Shown: positions 49,496 through 58,367 of the stretch, one piece after another
Layout of the letters: each line of letters opens with the position of its first letter
How positions within the stretch are numbered: position 1 is the first letter of the stretch
NCBI RefSeq assembly: GCF_006715565.1
Contig: NZ_VFNL01000001.1
Location: forward strand, 124,001 to 188,000
Length of the DNA stretch: 64,000 nt
Reading direction: 5' to 3'
DNA from: Microbacterium sp. SLBN-154
Lineage (GTDB): Bacteria > Actinomycetota > Actinomycetes > Actinomycetales > Microbacteriaceae
Notes under the pieces: model-generated
Seen by the model: only the letters and a program-made list of their open reading frames with translations
Databases searched by the model: none
Told to the model about the DNA's origin: nothing
Position numbers and translations under genes: made by a program

Positions 49496-51419
49496 GAGGA
49501 CTCCAATCGACGGTCTGAAAGCGAAGGTGGGAGGGGTTCCCCACGCGCCGCTTGACATTCAGCTCCATCCGCAGCTCTGAGCGCGCGGACAGCACCGAGA
49601 TGAATGAATTCGTTCCCACCGCGAAACGGCGAGTTAGTCGTGAAGGGACGGGCAGTGTGTGCGTATGCGGGTCGCCGGGATACCCCGTCGAAACCTCATA
49701 GGCCACGTCAGTAATGATGTCTTCTCCGAATGACCCAGCGACCAGCAGCACTTCGCGTGCGGTCTCTGCGAGGTTCACAAGATGCACCGCAACGACGTCT
49801 CCCTTCCCGGGCGTGACGAGCGCTGCGACACCGTCGGGAAGACCGGGTCGACTCGGGGAGCCGAAGACCACTCTCGCGTGCGTCAAGCCCCCGTAGTAGA
49901 CGGCCGGCAAGGCTCCGGTCGTCAGCTGGGTTAGGACTTCGGTCACGACAGGGTTGAGCCGTTGCCAGAAGTGGATGTCGCCATCATCGGGTTCGTCTGG
50001 CGACTCCTCCATGAGCGCGACCCGACGCAAGACCTGGCGAATCGCAAAATCGAGCGCGTGCTCCGGATAGTTGGGGTTTCTTCCAGCCAGGTACTCCACC
50101 CATGGAGCCTCGTGACCCTGTTCCTCTTTGTCGTGGAAACTGTTCAGCTTCGACCAGTTGAAGCTAGATCGGGCTCGGATCGACTGGAGTCTTTGCCAGT
50201 CCTGTTCGTCGCCGGTGATCCACCAGAGCCACACGAAGGGCAAGAGCGGAACCGGGTGGTAATCGAACCACCCCTCGGGACCGCATCTGTAGGGCACGAG
50301 GAGATGATCTTGCTCAGCATCTCCCGAACCCTCGCGCTTCGCCCACCGGGCGCCGAGCGGTTCGCCGGAGGCCGCCGGAGGCGCAGAGTCGGTCGCGAAC
50401 CTCATCACGGAGTCGAGAGTGCTCCGGACGAAGTCGAGTCGTCCGGAAGACCCAGAGATGATGGTCGCGTTCAATCCGGCAACCAGGGTTGCGGGCGCGA
50501 GCGACTGCAGCCCGTGAGGCCACGTCCATCCATAGAGGCCGCCGTACCATGCGCCCCCGTGGAGCTCCCCGACGCGACCGCCGGGACCGACGTTGTCGGG
50601 GACAAGCCCGCCATTTGCATCAGTGCGCTCTCGCCAGGCATCGACGTAGTCGAGCACCCACTCGGCGTAGCGATCTTCGTGGTTGTAAAGCCACGCATTC
50701 GTGCCAAGGGAAGTGGCGGCGAGGTTTATGGCCGTGTCTCCACGACCCAGCCGTTCCTGCATTGCCGCGCCCATACGGCGGGCGGCAGCTGGATCTTCTA
50801 AGTCACGCCATTCCGAGATTCCGGCGACATCCCTCAGGGGGAGGCCAAATACCCGCATCCCCGTCTGTGATGCCGAGTACTGGTCCCAGTCGTCCCCAAG
50901 GCCCGTACGCGGACCTCTTGACCCCGTGTGCGGAGCCACGATCATGCGCAGATTGGGATCGTAGTTTCCTGTGGGCGAGTCCGGAAGATACAGGTTCGCG
51001 AAACGCCTCGCACGAGCCTCGAACTCGGAGTCAGTCGGATCAGCCGCACAAATGCCGTAGAAGAGAGTCGCCGACTCCGCCTGATGGAACCAGTCGTACC
51101 CGACCTCGTACTCCTCGTGAAGGAAGCCAAACTCGGTAAGTTGCGCCGTCACCCCGCGCCAATGATGCTTGGCGGCTTCGAGGAGATCGTCGGATCCGCC
51201 TAATCGGTACAGCGTCGGCCAGTTGAAGAACGGCTCATAGAAGTCATCGACCCCATCTCGACCGTACATCCGCCCTGAGTAGCGAAGCCGGCCATCTTGC
51301 CCGGCGTACTTCAAAGAGAATTGGCGCCAAGCCTGATCGAGCAACGCGAACAGTTCGCGCTCAAGCAGCGCCCACGTCGGAATGCGGTGAAGCCGATAAC
51401 TCGCCTTTAAACGCCTCAT
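49485..51419 (-). CDS. Uncharacterised ~640-residue protein, likely (alpha/alpha)6 carbohydrate-active enzyme (copy 1)
   Basis: I do not recognise a named family. The 644-residue protein is Trp- and Tyr-rich, with paired helices that suggest an (alpha/alpha)6 toroid up to about residue 500 and a C-terminal beta domain. Segments shared with the paralogue at 53006-54913 are YDWFHxxE (108-115), PDNVGPGGRVGE (274-285), WYGGLYGWTWPHG (291-303), EYLAGRNPNYP and RPGLPDGVAALV. Clustered Asp, His, Glu and Trp residues look like a sugar-binding cleft. No signal peptide. It is first in an operon with an RraA-like aldolase and a lactonase, so it probably releases or eliminates a sugar used by them. Confidence 0.6.
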   Translation of the reverse strand: MRRLKASYRLHRIPTWALLERELFALLDQAWRQFSLKYAGQDGRLRYSGRMYGRDGVDDFYEPFFNWPTLYRLGGSDDLLEAAKHHWRGVTAQLTEFGFLHEEYEVGYDWFHQAESATLFYGICAADPTDSEFEARARRFANLYLPDSPTGNYDPNLRMIVAPHTGSRGPRTGLGDDWDQYSASQTGMRVFGLPLRDVAGISEWRDLEDPAAARRMGAAMQERLGRGDTAINLAATSLGTNAWLYNHEDRYAEWVLDYVDAWRERTDANGGLVPDNVGPGGRVGELHGGAWYGGLYGWTWPHGLQSLAPATLVAGLNATIISGSSGRLDFVRSTLDSVMRFATDSAPPAASGEPLGARWAKREGSGDAEQDHLLVPYRCGPEGWFDYHPVPLLPFVWLWWITGDEQDWQRLQSIRARSSFNWSKLNSFHDKEEQGHEAPWVEYLAGRNPNYPEHALDFAIRQVLRRVALMEESPDEPDDGDIHFWQRLNPVVTEVLTQLTTGALPAVYYGGLTHARVVFGSPSRPGLPDGVAALVTPGKGDVVAVHLVNLAETAREVLLVAGSFGEDIITDVAYEVSTGYPGDPHTHTLPVPSRLTRRFAVGTNSFISVLSARSELRMELNVKRRVGNPSHLRFQTVDWSPHVV

Positions 51420-51439
51420 GCTTCAATACCAAATCGTTG

Positions 51440-51452
51440 ATCGATAATCGAT
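51440..51452. promoter_or_regulatory. ATCGAT dyad upstream of copy 1 (candidate GntR site)
   Basis: ATCGAT-A-ATCGAT, two palindromic hexamers around one base, lies 21 bases before the start codon at 51419. It resembles the palindrome at 44004-44013. The adjacent GntR gene at 51489-52172 is the obvious candidate regulator. Confidence 0.45.
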
Positions 51453-51488
51453 AGAACCACCGTAACATCTGGCGAACGAAATGTCGAC

Positions 51489-52172
51489 TCAGACTTGCTC
51501 GCCGCGAGCGTGCCTGCCGAACTCGGCGGCAGCGGCGGCCGCTTGGCCCGACCTCAGGAGGGTAACGAGCTTGCGGTGCAGCTCCGCAATCTGCTGGACC
51601 CGATGAGCGAGCAGATCGGGGTCGGGGAGGGCATGCTGCGAAAATGTGGGATCGCCAATCACGCGCTGGCTGATCAGCAGCGGCTCAAGCGTTTCCCACA
51701 ACCTTGTGAGCACAGTCCGCCGAGATGCCTCGACCACGGTCCGATGGAACCGGATATCGAGGAAGCGGAACTCCGCAAAGTCGTCGCGGACAAGGGCTGG
51801 ACTCATGCGGTCGACGAAGTGATCGAGGAGCTCTAGCTCTGTTTCCGATATGGCATGAGCTGCGAGCCTGGCGGCCTCGGCCTCGATGGATGCCCTCATC
51901 GTTCGTGCGACCGCGAACTCGTCCGGGCTGACTTGGGTAACGTAGCTGCCACGTCGGGGAATCGACTGCACTACGCCGACGTGTGCGAGTCGCTTGACCG
52001 CCTCGCGAACAGGTGCCTGACTGACGCCGAGCTGACGCGCGACCTCCGATTCGACGATGCGGGAGCCTGGCGCCCGCGATCCGTCGACGATCGAGGAGAA
52101 GAGAGTGTCGTAGACCTGGTCGGATAGCAGATCCCTGCTGATCGCCGATTCACCGTGCCGCCCGGAAGTCAC
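51489..52172 (-). CDS. GntR-family regulator, FadR subfamily
   Basis: The 227-residue protein has a winged HTH: SDQVYDTLFSSIVDGSRAPG, then LGVSQAPVREAVKRLAHVGV (about 47-66). The helical FCD effector domain has DIRFHRTVV and AELHRKLV as probable metal-binding residues. It sits directly upstream of the copy-1 operon on the same strand with the ATCGAT dyad between, and downstream of a second GntR gene. It probably represses the unknown-enzyme/RraA/lactonase operon until its sugar-acid ligand appears. Confidence 0.9.
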   Translation of the reverse strand: MTSGRHGESAISRDLLSDQVYDTLFSSIVDGSRAPGSRIVESEVARQLGVSQAPVREAVKRLAHVGVVQSIPRRGSYVTQVSPDEFAVARTMRASIEAEAARLAAHAISETELELLDHFVDRMSPALVRDDFAEFRFLDIRFHRTVVEASRRTVLTRLWETLEPLLISQRVIGDPTFSQHALPDPDLLAHRVQQIAELHRKLVTLLRSGQAAAAAAEFGRHARGEQV

Positions 52173-52245
52173 GGCTTCACAGTAGCTGCTGGCGAGAGCT
52201 TCCCCGTAGTGGTGAGTTGGAGAGGGGCAGGTCGTCGAGCTGAAC

Positions 52246-53001
52246 TCAAGCCGGATCGACTCGACGGACGACGGGCGCGAAGCTCGCCTGAGAACGCTTG
52301 ATATGGTCCTTCATCAGCCTTTTTGCTCGGACTGGATCCGCCGCCCGGATGGCGTCGACAATCCCTCTGTGTTCGCGCACCGCGACAGCGCTGTCTCCGC
52401 CGCTGTAGTAGTTGTGGAATAGTTCGTGCACGAAGTCGGTTCCGTGCGCGGGGACTTGGATGTTCGCAAGGTACAGGCGGTAGAGGTGCATGTGGGCATG
52501 GGTCCGCTCGAAAGCCTTTGCGGTCGCCTCGTTGCGACTCATTCGAGCAATAAGCTGGTGAAGTCGATTGTCGCTCTCGGTGAGTTCGCGAAAGGGAGTT
52601 TCAGCGTTCGACAACAGGGCTTCCTGGAGTTCCACTTCACGCGTAAGCTGATCGACCTCAGCACCCTCGACCTGGCGCGCCGCCTGGGCCGCGCACCACG
52701 GTTCGATCAGGAGACGGAACTGGAAGAGGTCGGTGAACTCCGCCGCCGTGAGCAGGGGCGAGGCGGAGTAGCCGCGGTTGGCTTCCTTGACAAGGAGGCC
52801 GTCCGCCTCGAGCCGTGCCAATGCCTCGCGGACCGGCGTGTGGGAGACGTTGTGCGCTCTTGCCACACTGTCGATCGTGACGTGCTGCCCGGGCGCGATC
52901 TCGGAATACAGGATTCGCACCTTGAGTCGCTCGTATGTCTCATCGACAAGGTCGACCGCCCGTCGTCCGCTTCGAGAAAACTGGATTTCCGATGCGCTCA
53001 T
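52246..53001 (-). CDS. GntR-family regulator, FadR subfamily
   Basis: The start is taken at ATG 53001 (MSASEIQFSR, 251 residues). A GTG at 53013 would overlap the upstream gene and leave GGAG too close. Winged HTH: YERLKVRILYSEIAPGQHVT, then VSHTPVREALARLEADGLLV. FCD domain: DNRLHQLIARMS, REHRGIVDAI. It is closely similar to the regulator at 62770-63540 (same TPVREALARLEADGLL and LFxFRxLIEPW). It directly follows the copy-2 unknown gene, so it probably controls that gene and perhaps its own expression. Confidence 0.9.
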   Translation of the reverse strand: MSASEIQFSRSGRRAVDLVDETYERLKVRILYSEIAPGQHVTIDSVARAHNVSHTPVREALARLEADGLLVKEANRGYSASPLLTAAEFTDLFQFRLLIEPWCAAQAARQVEGAEVDQLTREVELQEALLSNAETPFRELTESDNRLHQLIARMSRNEATAKAFERTHAHMHLYRLYLANIQVPAHGTDFVHELFHNYYSGGDSAVAVREHRGIVDAIRAADPVRAKRLMKDHIKRSQASFAPVVRRVDPA

Positions 53002-53005
53002 CTCT

Positions 53006-54913
53006 TTACTCACTCCGCCCCCGAATCAGGCCGGGAGCACGGGCGTCACTGTGCCACGGCGACTCGTACGTCGGGCTGGCCGCGAACCGAACCATCGACG
53101 CCTCCACGCGCACGCTCGACCGTGCAGGAAGGTCTATTGCCAACCATTTCGTCGGTGCAATCGCATGAGACCGCCCGCCTGGAAGCCTCACACCGTCGAA
53201 TCGGTGCTCTCCGAAGGCTCCCGCCTGGGTTACAACGGTAGCGGGAAGGTCCTTCGTATTGACCAGTTCAAGAACGACCCCGTCGCTACGGACCTCACTT
53301 ACTAACGCCGCAACACCATCCGGTAGGCCAGGGCGCTTTCGGTGGGCATCGAAGTGCCTGACGGCGGCGTGCTGGAGTCCGCCGTACGACCCATGGATGT
53401 TCGCGCCCATGGTCAGATTGACGAGCGATTCGACGTGTATCGGGGTCAGTTCTTGCCACACATGGATTGCGTTGCCGTCGTGTCGCAGATCGAGGCCATC
53501 GGTGAAGTTCTCAGGGTTCGACAAACGGTCAGGGGCGCCCTTCGGCGATCGCATACGCTCCAGCTTCATCGACATGAGCTCTCGATTCGCTTGCAGAGCC
53601 TTGATCGGAAAGTCCGGATTACGACCACGGATGTACTCGAACCATGCTAGAGAGTTTGCGAAGTAATGCTTTGTCCGCCCGGACGTGGGCACCGAGACCG
53701 ATCCCCAGTCTGCCATGCGAGGCACTCGCTCTACTCTCCTCGCATCAGCCTCGTCAAGGGAGACAGACCATAGCGATAGGGCCAGCCGCGGGTCCTCAAG
53801 ACGGAGGTCCGTCCAGCCCGAGTCGGCGCGCTTGTTCGGCACAAGCCGCCGGCCATCGATCTCCACACCTCGTTCGTGGTATCCGTCCAACTGCATGCGG
53901 GCAAAGTCCAAGGCAGCAAGATTTCCGTTGACTAGAGCGAGATTTGCGGCCCCCGTCGAGATCGCACCGAACATGACGTGGAATCCGTGCGGCCACCGCC
54001 AGCCGTAGTAGCCACCCCACCATTTTCCGTCGTTATACTCCCCGATTCGTCCGCTTAGGCCGACGTTGTCGGGGATGATTCCGTCATTCTGCGCAGCGAG
54101 CGCCTCCCAGCGCCCGACGTAATGTCGGATCCAGTCGGCGAACTGCACCTCCCCCGTCAGCATGTAGGCATGGAGGAGAAGTGTGGTGCTATTCAAGTTC
54201 ATCGGGACGTCGCCGCGAGCCATGCGCGCGTTGAATCGTTCCAGGATCGCGTCGTACACCTCATCGTCGCTCCATGCCACCTTGCCGGAGAAGTAGTCGA
54301 CACCTGGAAGGTCCTCGAATGGGGCCGCGTAGTTGTCCAGCACGCCCCGGTGGGTGACGAAGTCCTCTCGTGTCACTGTGTGGCGAGGGCCGTTGCTACC
54401 CGTCAACGGCGACGTGAGTAGTCCGGTCTCCGGGTTGAAGTTGCCCAGCGGGCTGGCGGCCGTGTACATGGAGGCGAAGCGATGCGCGCGTTGTCGAAGC
54501 TTGAGCGAGTGTGGATCGGCGAGCGGGAGCAGATAGAAGTAGTTGTATCCCTCGCCGTGATGCATCCAGTCGTAGTAACGATCGAACTCGTCGGCGATCT
54601 GGCCGTACTCGGTCCATTGCCAGGTGATCGCGTCCCAGACACGATGAGCGTGCGTGAGCAGCGAGTCCGATCCGCCCAGCGCGTATAGAAGCGGGAGATG
54701 CATGAAAGCCTCGTACGGATCGTCGGAACCGTCCATTCCCGGCCACGAATCCCGCCATCTGAGTGTTCCGTCGGCTCTGCAGTATCGCTCGACGAATTCC
54801 AGGGCGGCCCGATCGAGGTCGTTCATCAGGGCGATCTGGAGCTTCGCCCATTCCGGTACTGATCTGTCGACCTCTGCGGAGCTCGGATCGACAACGAAGG
54901 GCTTGTCACTCAT
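53006..54913 (-). CDS. Uncharacterised ~640-residue protein, likely (alpha/alpha)6 carbohydrate-active enzyme (copy 2)
   Basis: The 635-residue paralogue of 49485-51419 has the same architecture and motifs: YDWMHHGEGYN (114-124), PDNVGLSGRIGE (281-292), WWGGYYGWRWPHG (298-310), EYIRGRNPDFP, RPGLPDGVAALV. No family is recognised. The start ATG 54913 follows AGGAAGAGAAGTCGA. No signal peptide. It is four bases upstream of a GntR gene. Both copies keep the Asp/His/Glu-containing YDWxHxxE and the aromatic WPHG segment, so both are probably active; overall divergence suggests different substrates. A role in cutting or epimerising an imported oligosaccharide is inference only. Confidence 0.6.
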   Translation of the reverse strand: MSDKPFVVDPSSAEVDRSVPEWAKLQIALMNDLDRAALEFVERYCRADGTLRWRDSWPGMDGSDDPYEAFMHLPLLYALGGSDSLLTHAHRVWDAITWQWTEYGQIADEFDRYYDWMHHGEGYNYFYLLPLADPHSLKLRQRAHRFASMYTAASPLGNFNPETGLLTSPLTGSNGPRHTVTREDFVTHRGVLDNYAAPFEDLPGVDYFSGKVAWSDDEVYDAILERFNARMARGDVPMNLNSTTLLLHAYMLTGEVQFADWIRHYVGRWEALAAQNDGIIPDNVGLSGRIGEYNDGKWWGGYYGWRWPHGFHVMFGAISTGAANLALVNGNLAALDFARMQLDGYHERGVEIDGRRLVPNKRADSGWTDLRLEDPRLALSLWSVSLDEADARRVERVPRMADWGSVSVPTSGRTKHYFANSLAWFEYIRGRNPDFPIKALQANRELMSMKLERMRSPKGAPDRLSNPENFTDGLDLRHDGNAIHVWQELTPIHVESLVNLTMGANIHGSYGGLQHAAVRHFDAHRKRPGLPDGVAALVSEVRSDGVVLELVNTKDLPATVVTQAGAFGEHRFDGVRLPGGRSHAIAPTKWLAIDLPARSSVRVEASMVRFAASPTYESPWHSDARAPGLIRGRSE

Positions 54914-55086
54914 TCGACTTCTCTTCCTGACCGTCGCAACACAGACGACGTTCGACAGCTACCCAAGAATTTGATTAAATATCATTCGGGGCCCGTTGAT
55001 CAAGGGTGCGAACCAACACAGACACGAGACCGCAACCCGGCCTGCATCGCTGCCCCGTTACCGAATCGAGGGTTCATTTGCAGCCA

Positions 55087-56025
55087 ATGTCAGACAGCCT
55101 CGGTGACGAAGTCCGAGGTTATCCGGACCTCCAGGCGACACATGGCGTCTCACTGAGTCGCTTAGGCCTTGGCACGGCACAACTGGGCAATCTGTACTCG
55201 GATATGGATGCGGCGACAGCTCGCGCCATCGTCACCCTGGCGTGGGACCGCGGCATCCGCTACTTCGATACAGCTCCGCTCTACGGGCTCGGCGCGAGCG
55301 AAGCGAAGTTAGGGAAAGCACTCAAAAATTTCCCTCGTCCCAAGTTCACCATCAGCACGAAAGTCGGCCGCCTGCTACACCCGGACGGCGCAGGGTGGAG
55401 TTTCGACTTCTCGGAGAACGGCATCCGGCGCTCGCTAGACGGCTCACTACACCGGCTCGGAATGGAATGGGCGGATATCGCCCTCCTGCACGACCCCTCC
55501 ACTCGCCTGGAGCAGGCAATCCGCTCGGGGTACCCGGCGCTGCTGAAGGAGCGAGAGGCGGGACGTGTCAAGCTAATCGGAGCCGGAACGGCCGACGTCG
55601 CTGCACTCCTGCGCATAGTGCGGGAGACGGACCTTGATGTCGTCATGATTGCCGGACGCCTCACGCTGCTGAACGGAGAGGCCCTCAAGGAGCTAGTTCC
55701 TCTATGCGAATCACGCGGAGTTGCCATCATCAACGCGGGCGTGTTCAACAGTGGGATCCTCGCCGAACAGCGACCCAACCCAGCATCGCGGTATGAATAC
55801 CGTCAGGCCTCCCCCGAGATTCTCTCAAGGGCGAGACACATCGCAACCGCTGCAGGCACATTCGGGCTGACCCTGCCTCAGGCCGCACTTCGATACTCAA
55901 TGACCTTGAGGGGAGTTGCGTCGACCGTCGCGGGAGCGGACTCGGTGCATCAGCTTGCTCAGCTCACCGATCTCGCCTCGACCGACCCTCTTCCTCCGGC
56001 CCTTCTCAAGTTGATCCGGGCTTGA
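55087..56025 (+). CDS. Aldo/keto reductase, aldose 1-dehydrogenase-like
   Basis: The 312-residue product starts at ATG 55087 (MSDSLGDEVR); an in-frame ATG at 55006 lies in the divergent promoter region. The AKR tetrad is visible: Asp and Tyr in RYFDTAPLYGLGASE, Lys in STKVGR, His in LLHDPS. SLSRLGLGTAQLGNLYSDMD resembles L-fucose/D-threo-aldose 1-dehydrogenases, which make aldonolactones. This fits the lactonase at 47878-48705. It is divergent from the copy-2 unknown gene across 173 bases, so the two may be co-regulated. Confidence 0.87.
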   Translation: MSDSLGDEVRGYPDLQATHGVSLSRLGLGTAQLGNLYSDMDAATARAIVTLAWDRGIRYFDTAPLYGLGASEAKLGKALKNFPRPKFTISTKVGRLLHPDGAGWSFDFSENGIRRSLDGSLHRLGMEWADIALLHDPSTRLEQAIRSGYPALLKEREAGRVKLIGAGTADVAALLRIVRETDLDVVMIAGRLTLLNGEALKELVPLCESRGVAIINAGVFNSGILAEQRPNPASRYEYRQASPEILSRARHIATAAGTFGLTLPQAALRYSMTLRGVASTVAGADSVHQLAQLTDLASTDPLPPALLKLIRA

Positions 56026-56026
56026 C

Positions 56027-56340
56027 CTGGACCACCTTGTCAAGCAAACGTCACGGTGAGACGGCGCGGCGGCCACTTGTGAATCGTCCGGTCTCGTGGA
56101 GCGTCTGGTTCGCCGAGCGGATGATGCCAATGCGAGCGCAGGGGGAGTCCGAGCAGATTCGTGAGCGTGCGATGGGGATTATCGCTGAGGCCCGGAATGC
56201 GGATTCGAAGCTCTCGTTGAGTAGATCTCAGCTCCTTTGGGGACGGTGCGTGCGACAGGGAATCGACGTCCCCGTCGGCCCGCTCCAGGCAGGGTCCGCT
56301 CCACAGCTCAGATTGGGCGTTGCCGCGCGTCGCTGATGAG
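56027..56340 (+). pseudogene. Possible remnant of an IS3-type transposase OrfA
   Basis: Starting two bases after the AKR stop, CTTGAC-CTGGACCACCTT-GTCAAG (a 6-base inverted repeat around 56021) resembles IS3-type ends. The frame contains SEQIRERAMGIIAEARNADS and LLWGRCVRQGIDVPVG, which can be laid on the OrfA pattern RERAVRxxxEAR...LRxWxRQAxID, but the HTH core is scrambled. No OrfB follows. This is a weak call; it may be chance similarity. Confidence 0.3.
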
Positions 56341-56674
56341 GAGTGTCGCCTGAGCGGATCGATCTCAGGGCAGCTGCGTGCGACACCATCGATTGGGAGA
56401 TGGCGGTGTGCTGAGCCGACGCCTGGATCAACTGCGCGCCCTCCGAGGCCTCACCCATCGATCCAGATTAGAGAACCACGCCTTGGGGGAATCTCGTGGA
56501 CACGGCATGGCGGGCGCTCCGGGCGAGGGAAGGAACGACCCTTCGGCAGCTCCCGGATGTGCGTTGCCATTTCCCGATCGGCACGGCAACCGGCAGCGGG
56601 CGGGTGCGGTAGTCCTGTGGCTCGCGAATGGCGCCACTTACCCTGTCGTCGTCGGCCTTTCGAGCACGATTCCG
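56341..56674. other. Non-coding stretch before the flavin reductase gene
   Basis: Overlapping short frames on both strands, none with a start, ribosome-binding site and recognisable product. It is probably decayed DNA continuous with the transposase-like remnant. Confidence 0.4.
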
Positions 56675-57337
56675 TTATCGATACCACTCCTCGTCGATGC
56701 GCGCTAAGCGGCTAAAGTGCACTTCTTCACTGAGCCCGAAGAAGCGCTGGAAGCTCATGACCAACGGTCGCCACCTAGTCGGATCTATCCGGTCTTGATA
56801 ACCCGGCGCCCGCAGCGCGGGATGGACATGCACGGCCCTGACTGCGATTTCGAAAACTGCCGACTTCCCATCGTCCGTGGGCTCGGCGCGTTCTAGTCCG
56901 TGAGCGGCCACAACGCGGCCCTCGAGGGCTACTGGAAACTCTGCGACACGTGGAGGGGCGACCGTGTCGGAAGGAACGGGCGTGAGGTTCGCCCATTCGA
57001 ACTTGTCTGCTACGAACCGATAGCCAACTCCCGCCTTCGCGTCGGGTACCGGATCTCGACCAGTCGTCAATGCCAAGCGGTCTATCGCGTCGACCTGGTC
57101 AACGGATGGAAGCGATATGACAACTTCGCGCGTGCTCAAAAGGTTCTGTGCGGTCTTGGATCTCGTCCCAAGCCCAAGTACCGCAGTCGACCCGAGCCAA
57201 AAGACGCTCGACATCGGCGCCAGATTTGGCGCTCCGTCATTGCCAACAGTGCTCAAGACGGCTACAGGTGTACCGAAGTAAAGAATGGCGGGATCCAATC
57301 GGATGTGCTCACGAATCTGATGACTATCACTCGTCAT
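56675..57337 (-). CDS. Flavin reductase domain protein
   Basis: The 220-residue protein resembles the FMN-binding split-barrel of the flavin reductase/FlaRed group: ILYFGTPVAVLSTVGNDGAP (about 18-37), APMSSVFWLGSTAVLGLG with the flavin-contacting SS, and SKTAQNLLSTREVVISLP, the conserved T-x-NL-x-RE segment. Members bind FMN and reduce it or act as oxidoreductases. The C-terminal FSRLARIDEEWYR is an extra helix. It is isolated between decayed regions on the minus strand with no clear partner monooxygenase. The gene itself looks intact. Confidence 0.8.
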   Translation of the reverse strand: MTSDSHQIREHIRLDPAILYFGTPVAVLSTVGNDGAPNLAPMSSVFWLGSTAVLGLGTRSKTAQNLLSTREVVISLPSVDQVDAIDRLALTTGRDPVPDAKAGVGYRFVADKFEWANLTPVPSDTVAPPRVAEFPVALEGRVVAAHGLERAEPTDDGKSAVFEIAVRAVHVHPALRAPGYQDRIDPTRWRPLVMSFQRFFGLSEEVHFSRLARIDEEWYR

Positions 57338-57759
57338 TAGTGGACCTTTCTACGGATAACTCAGCTTCCCTCTCACCCGAAGCGATTTCTGGCGGGAATC
57401 GGACAATACGTCATTCAGAGTCGCGCCGCTCTCGACCATGACGCCGCCCGGACACTCCTGGCCAGCGACTTCGGAGGCGATTCGACCGTTGACCACCAAA
57501 CTGGTCGAGGCTGAAACAGCGGTCGACAGCAGATGGGCGCGGACATCTGGTTCGAACCTTGAGGGTGCAATGTGTACCACCGGGCGCACGGTCAGGTGCA
57601 CAGGGGCCGGTTCGCCGTCGCGTCGCGCGTTCTAGTTCTGGGGCAGGTGATTGCGATTTGGCCCCTGCCCGGATGGCCGAGACGGACTGTCGCTCGCGGG
57701 TGAGGGGTTACGGTGTCGACTAGCTTGTCTGCGTGAGGCCGATACGGTGGCGTCAGTGT
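57338..57759. other. Non-coding stretch upstream of the flavin reductase gene
   Basis: An 83-codon minus-strand frame at 57350-57601 has coding-like composition (SASTSLVVNGRIASEVAGQE) but no recognised family and no good ribosome-binding site. I read it as non-coding or decayed. Confidence 0.4.
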
Positions 57760-58085
57760 CCCCTCGCCTGCAATTGTGTCCTGGCGTCGGGTTGGGCGGA
57801 GTCGATAACGGGTTTCTCTCGCCTCCTCACCTGCGTGACCACGCTCGCACGGCCCCGACGCCGAAATGGAGTGCTGATCAGTTTCGCTCGGCACGTTAGC
57901 GTTGCCTTGCGCGAGCGCGTCGCTGACGCCCATCTCACGATCGGCACCAGCGGGTGGAGAACCGATGGGACGACCGTCGATGACAACGCGTTCGAGCGAC
58001 GCAGACAAGACCGTTTCGTCGACCCGGATGGCTCTTTCGAGCCGCAGAACGACCATTTCGAAGAAGACCACAGGGTTCTGCGCAG
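57760..58085 (-). pseudogene. Decayed VOC-family gene (copy of 21846-22259)
   Basis: Minus-strand translation from about 58083 reads AQNPVVFFEMVVLRLERAIR, against GQNPVVYFEVPVARLERAIR in the intact gene, then LERVVIDGRPIGSPPAGADR and VSDALAQGNANV against LEPVIIDGQRM and VTGALAEGESY. Similarity is lost after about 80 codons where the frame shifts, and the second half and stop are not in register. No start codon or ribosome-binding site remains. Third member of the decayed MerR/MGMT/VOC operon. Confidence 0.75.
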
Positions 58086-58124
58086 TCGCTTTGCCTTCTC
58101 CACAAGCCGAGTCAGCGTGGGTGT

Positions 58125-58300
58125 GTGTTCGGCGCCGCGGCACTCCCGTTCTCTCATCGCGGAGATGAAGTCGAGTGCACCGAGAAGGCGCTTCACGATC
58201 GGGCTGTCCGGAGCGATGGCGCTCCAGAATGATGTGACGTCCTTCATGCGCGCAGGGCGTTCGAGGTACTCGATAACGACCACGGCAATGATTCGCCAGA
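58125..58300 (-). pseudogene. Decayed MGMT/Atl-like gene (copy of 21430-21849)
   Basis: The minus-strand frame reads VTSFWSAIAPDSPIVKRLLG, against VTPFWRVITPHDPIAKRVPG in the intact protein, followed by ALDFISAMRERECRG against APEMISTLRQVEAG. Preceding residues IWRIIAVVVIEYLERPARMK align with YLRIITEIAMEDLFRGVDVD. The N-terminal third is missing or out of frame and there is no start. It lies between the MerR and VOC remnants in the same order as in the intact operon. Confidence 0.75.
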
Positions 58301-58367
58301 TTGATCGCCAAGGTATCCGGAGAAGGTGCATCAGCCTCATCCTCCCCTTCAATCTCGTCGCGCTGAT

